Shown here one piece after another: positions 59,960 through 64,000 of a stretch of DNA of 64,000 nucleotides. The stretch is from Marsupella aquatica (lineage: Eukaryota; Marchantiophyta): positions 2,542,001-2,606,000 of the forward strand of contig OZ316893.1 of assembly GCA_973895155.1 (NCBI GenBank). The letters run 5' to 3'. The translations under genes and the position numbers were made by a program. The notes beneath the pieces are model-generated. The model saw nothing but the letters and a program-made list of their open reading frames with translations, did no database searches and was not told the DNA's origin. Numbering within the stretch: the first letter of the stretch is position 1; every line of letters starts with the position of its first letter.

Positions 59960-60385
59960 TCGAACTACATATATCCGATATAAACCCTTTCGGACTCCAT
60001 TTCCGATTCTTGTAGCATCGGACTTATTTGTGATACACACTACTTCGGAAAACATTTCCGATACCCAACCTATCGGAAGCACTAAGCAATACATTTTCGA
60101 TCGCAATATTTCCGTAATTTACTCAATCGGACATCAAATGCGATACTTCAGGGATCAGAAATTTAGTAACAATTTTTAGAAGAGGGGTCCGATAGTCAAG
60201 ACATCGGATATGTTCCGATATTAGGAGTATCGCAAATTATGTCCGATGTTTTAGAAATCGGATACTGTGTTTCCGAAGCTGTGGGGATCGCAAGTTCCGA
60301 TATTTTTGTGAACGAAAGTTTGCGTAACTCTGGCTATTGGACGCCTGTCTCATGTTTCAGCAGGAGCATCGGAAAATGAGCAAAA
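59960..60385. repeat. Right subterminal TTCCGAT-type repeats
   Basis: Boxes such as TTTCCGAT, CATCGGAC, TATCGGAAG and GTTCCGAT in both orientations crowd the last ~430 bp before the right terminus, mirroring the left end. Confidence 0.85.
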
Positions 60386-60399
60386 ATGTACTAGTGAAT

Positions 60400-62385
60400 T
60401 TAAACTACATACGGGACTACATATATCAAAGTTCTCCAGAAGATTCCAACGAAATCTCACTACAAGACATGCATTAGAGGTGACATTGCACTTAACAAGC
60501 CAAATAAGTCATCCACTACTCCTCTCTGTAAAATGCCAGACATCTTACTGGGCCATAGATTCTTAATGTTGCTCCATACATATGGGATGGGAGCATCCAC
60601 TTCTGAAAACTGAGAGCAAATATTACAAATACTGGAATCACCACACTCAACACAAACCCATTGGGCTTCACTATTGTCCTTCTTGAAATTAGAACCCCCT
60701 AATCCACTGGTGTGATGACACGTGGTCCAATGAATAAGTGACGGGTGTCATTAGGTCTTACCATGGCCCTTCAGTTCATTAACTTTGGGACACATTTTAA
60801 AAAAACCCTTCACCTCTTCTAATCGGTTGCAAATGTAAACAAGGACCTTGTTGCTTAGAACGGTGTTATATTATTATTCACGGATTTGATATTTAATACC
60901 CATCGGACGTTTGCACGTATGTTTCGTTATTTTGTAAGCTGAGGGCCCAGGGGGTGGGCAGGTGTACCTAACAATTAATGTTCAACAGTTGTGTACTAGA
61001 AAAATGGCATGTGGGGATGTGGGTTACTCTAGACTTTGTGAAGGAATAGAGAGTGAGAAAGAGACTCTTTGTAAAGGAATAGGCATTCATTTGAGTTTCC
61101 CAAAACCTAAACCGTTTACTGAGTGACTAAAAAAATTCATCAAAACTCTACCAGGCAATTTAATTATGATCTATTTTCTTCTCAATATGGGAATATAACC
61201 CTTATTTAGATAAAAGTGGAATTTTCAATTCCAGAAATGCTTAAATGAAGTTTTACAAAGATATTACTGATTTATTTAATTCATTTAAATAAATAAATTT
61301 AAACCACCACGGGCCATATATAAGGGGGAAGTGTCCTGGAAGACTTCCATTTTCCCCCATTGTATTAACTCTTTTCCTCTAGTTTGAAAGTATGGTATGC
61401 TCCAGGACATCAACAAAAACCTGATGGATCCAAGTTCAGTCACATGTGATAGGAACAATTTAAACAAAGTAAACCAAATTGAGTGTTTAACTTGAATCTA
61501 CTCCTTTCATAAATGTTAGACTCTTTGCATGGCCTCTGCAAAGCCTCGGGTCTTGGTAGAAAACATACTAGATTACTTAGAGTAAAAGAATTAGTTAGTC
61601 AGGAACATCTTAGGTGGGTCACACGCTTGGACACTTTTCTTTTGGATTGTGTCTTTCCTTGCTTGCATGGACCACATCTTTTTGTGTCCTTGCTCATTGG
61701 GGCTCTCTCTCCGTCTCATAGGTTTGCATTTTGCTGCCTCTGTCTTTGTTGCCCTGTTGGGCCCCCCTTCCCATGGGTTTTTGCGGGTTTTATTCCCCCC
61801 CCCCCCTCCCCAAACAAAAAAAGAAGTAAACCAAATTAAGTGTCAAAACATACAATAAACCATGGTTCGTATTCTAATTTGTTGGTGAAATGCATATTCA
61901 ATGCAATACACTGATAGTGAGTAAACAAAAAGTTTTCATTTAAATTGGTATCTACTGAATTTGAGAATTAATATTGGCTATAATACTCAATAAGTCCCAA
62001 GGGCCTAAAAGAAACTTAAGCCAAATTTTTTGCATTTAACACTAGTAGATCTCTACAAAATGACAAGTTTTATACTATGTGTATCTATTTTCGCATCAGA
62101 CACTATGAATATAAAGACTGAATTTACAAGTATTATCGGGTGCTGCCAAAACTGAGTTCAAGAATAGAATTTTTGCTCTACAAGTAGACATTTTGGCATT
62201 CGACATTATGAAGTAAAATGAACATTACAAGTAATCATTCATGAATATATAATGCAGTAATCAATCATTTCAATTTTTCACGTAAATAATGTAACTTTTA
62301 TTATCCAAAAAGAATACATTTGAATATATTCTAAACACTACACCACACAAGCTGTGGTTTCTTTTACTACATTTCTATTGATAGT
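60400..62385. other. Spacer, no recognisable gene
   Basis: AT-rich. TGAGGGCCCAGGG at 60940-60952 matches the inverted end of the hAT-like MITE at 13,113; a weak partner (CCATGGCCCTTCAG) lies near 60,760. The stretch 61,620-61,830 is pyrimidine-rich and ends in a C11-like tract and an A-rich tail, perhaps a retroelement 3' end. No coding sequence was identified. Confidence 0.5.
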
Positions 62386-62388
62386 GTC

Positions 62389-64000
62389 TCATACTTCAGA
62401 CCAAGTAGGATAGTGATATTTAATAAACTTATGCGCTGTCTGACCAGAATCTTCTAGATTACGTAAATATGGAATAAGTGTGCCTCTAAGAAAATTGTCT
62501 TTACAATTACCATAATACGGCTTGGGATACAGCCTTGAATACATTGGATTTACACTATCAAATGATGGATAACACTCTAAAAATATAACATTTTGTCTTT
62601 GATATTGTGGATAAATATCATTGATCTGTTTCATGTCCATCAAAGTTGATGTAAGATACTTAAGACCAGAAAAACTCAAAGCTTTATCTGTGAGTATTGG
62701 ATCCATTTGATCAGCCAGTTCGCATGTGTCAGTGAGTGCCCAAAGAACCACATCAAAAGTTGAAGTGCAAAATTCAAGAAATTCTTGTACATATGGTCTC
62801 GGAAAGATCATTTTGTTATAAACTCGGAAAGATGATGTCTTCTTCAAATGACGAGAGACCCCAGTTGTGTAAATGAGGAACTTGTTGATACTTATGACAA
62901 GTAATTTCCTGAATAATTTTTCAACTCTCACCTGTACACAACACACACAGATGAGATTTAGAATAGTACCCAAAAATGTGTCATAAATTAACTATGCACC
63001 ATGGTTCATTCTACAAATAAGTGTGATAAGTAGTCCAAAATGTACCCTGATTATTAAACACATGGAATCTCCTTGAATGATTTCTATCTCCATGATCACG
63101 AATATACTGAGTATTGATCCATATTTGGAAGTGTTCCCTCCAATCTTGTTGCAATGACTTTTGCAACCATAATGGGTAAGTTTCCTTGATACTATACACT
63201 ATTCACATCCATAATGACCAATTTGCTGGTTTGGGCTCAGATTGCACCTAAACAATCAAACAATTTATAGCACTATGAAAAACATTATACATTTTAAGTA
63301 TAGTCAAAATAAAATCATTACTTCTTGTTGCGCAAAATCTGCTGAGGTGTCTTCTTCACCTTTGGCAGCATAGTAACTTTTTCTATCACCGAGGGTCTCT
63401 TTGAATCCCGTCGAGTGGCACGACCTGGAATGACCTTGGAACCAGTCTTAGGAAGCTCCATTCTTGTTGCCGGAGTCGTTTGTGAACAATCTCCATGAGA
63501 AGTTGAAACTAATGGGATCCCCAAAAAAGGAGGTGGTAATTCATTCAATCCATCAGCGTAGGCTGCAGCAGATGCTTCCTCTTCCCAAGGCGCAATTTTT
63601 CCCACCTCCGGTATGTCTTGATCTTCAAGGTTAGTGGCTTGTTGGATCCAAGGATGTTCTTCACTATCTACCAACAAATCACTCTCATTTGTTTTAGGGT
63701 CCATCGATGTGTGAGACACCTTTGGTTTTTCGGCCAAAATCATAACAGGATCCACTTGTGCATTGATTTCAACATTTCTTGTCTCTAGAGGATCCATTTG
63801 CTCCCTTGCTAGGTTGCTGTCAACATTTCTTGGCTTTGTCAATGTGAAAGGCTCATCCAAAATATTAGCCTCAACCACTAGAGGATCCATCTGCTCCCTT
63901 GCTAGGTTATTGTTAGCATTTATTGGCTCTGTTGATGTGGGACGCACATCCAAAATGTTAGTCTCAACCACTAGAGGATCCATCTGCTCCCTTGCTAGGT
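62389..64000 (-). CDS. FCP1/NLI-interacting-factor-like protein, catalytically degenerate, partial
   Basis: The gene runs leftward and is cut by the window end. The last exon (62931-62389, after a GTACAG acceptor) has the layout of the FCP1 phosphatase domain: KLLVISINKFLIY where active enzymes have DxDxT/DLN, then FPRPYVQEFLEF, FDVVLWA, NVIFLECYPSF where DDSP is usual, and YPKPYYGNCKDN...YLRNLED. Both aspartate motifs are lost, so it would be a pseudophosphatase. A middle exon lies around 63011-63199 (KETYPLWLQKSLQQDWREHF). The upstream part (63983-63318) is hydrophilic and has a 93-bp repeat (copies at 63791, 63884 and 63977) encoding 31-residue units with REQMDPL. It reaches a stop unless spliced at an AA|GTAATG donor. 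A TGA also precedes the middle exon in frame. It may be a decaying gene. Confidence 0.6.
63788..64000. repeat. 93-bp coding tandem repeat
   Basis: GAGGATCCAT(T/C)TGCTCCCTT recurs every 93 bp (GATCCAT at 63791, 63884 and 63977). The period is a multiple of three, so each unit encodes 31 residues of the minus-strand protein. The array continues beyond the window. Confidence 0.9.

Larger units (their letters stand above)
50330..60396. mobile_element. Full-length CACTA transposon with SET-domain gene (10.07 kb)
   Basis: The left terminus reads CACTAGTACATTATGAGG from 50330. The right terminus, read on the minus strand from 60396, reads CACTAGTACATTTTTGCTC. The perfect inverted repeat is 12 bp. 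Both flanks are AAT (50327-50329 and 60397-60399), a 3-bp target-site duplication. Subterminal regions (50.34-50.85 kb and 59.97-60.38 kb) are crowded with TTCCGAT/ATCGGAA motifs in both orientations. Inside are a leftward TnpA-like gene and a rightward unit of Cys-rich exon, SET-domain exon and TNP2 transposase. Intact ends and duplication but broken ORFs suggest a moderately old copy that could still be moved in trans. Confidence 0.95.

Noticed and set aside
61513-61839. 108-codon ORF with Pro-rich end
   Set aside because: Encoded by a pyrimidine-rich stretch and a C tract; looks like a retroelement 3' end or simple sequence, not a gene.

Overview
The window is nuclear DNA of a land plant. 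It carries intron-containing plant genes: the chloroplast-division factor ARC6, an STK16-type kinase with the plant MGC start, and a plant AlkB homologue. These sit among plant-type CACTA transposons. A restriction-like-endonuclease non-LTR retroelement and the very divergent, repeat-rich spacers suggest a seedless plant (lycophyte, fern or bryophyte). I cannot name the species. No tRNA, rRNA, CRISPR or prokaryotic feature was seen.

Layout. 1-5.7 kb: short tandem repeats, then a minus-strand non-LTR retrotransposon with one 1105-codon ORF (zinc finger, reverse transcriptase, CCHC, restriction-like endonuclease). 5.7-12.3 kb: gene-poor spacer with degenerate tandem repeats and a foldback near 9.0 kb. 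12,301-23,720: an 11.4-kb CACTA element with TSD CTG. It has no transposase and is filled with about 84-bp and about 570-bp tandem repeats, and a 203-bp hAT-like MITE has inserted in it. 23.7-28 kb: spacer. 27,998-30,523: an AlkB-type dioxygenase with an N-terminal UBZ4-like zinc finger. 34,436-37,579: STK16-like kinase. 40,315-45,038: ARC6. 46.0 kb (minus): a 53-codon F-box-like ORF. 47.4 kb: the C-terminal two thirds of an H2A.Z-like histone without a visible N-terminal exon. 50,330-60,396: a second full-length CACTA element of 10.07 kb with TSD AAT. 62.4-64.0 kb (minus): a FCP1/NLI-interacting-factor-like gene that has lost its catalytic aspartates, has 31-residue N-terminal repeats and runs off the window.

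The most unusual unit is the second CACTA element. It has two divergent transcription units. The leftward one is a three-exon TnpA-like gene with a Gly/Ser/His-rich tail. The rightward one has a Cys-rich first exon, an exon encoding a SET-domain (lysine-methyltransferase-like) protein, and then the TNP2 transposase with DUF4218- and DUF4216-like parts. The first exon ends in a phase that can join either the SET exon or the transposase exon. Copies of a TTCCGAT-type motif lie at both ends of the element and also in the divergent promoter and in an intron of the TnpA-like gene. This copy looks decayed: there is a frame break at a C16 tract, one frameshift and three in-frame stops in the transposase, and one frame break in the TnpA-like gene.

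The host genes are single-copy housekeeping functions (DNA/RNA dealkylation, trafficking kinase, plastid division, chromatin). They are not an operon and show no sign of acting as one system. Exon borders were set by eye from GT/AG signals, phase and family conservation.
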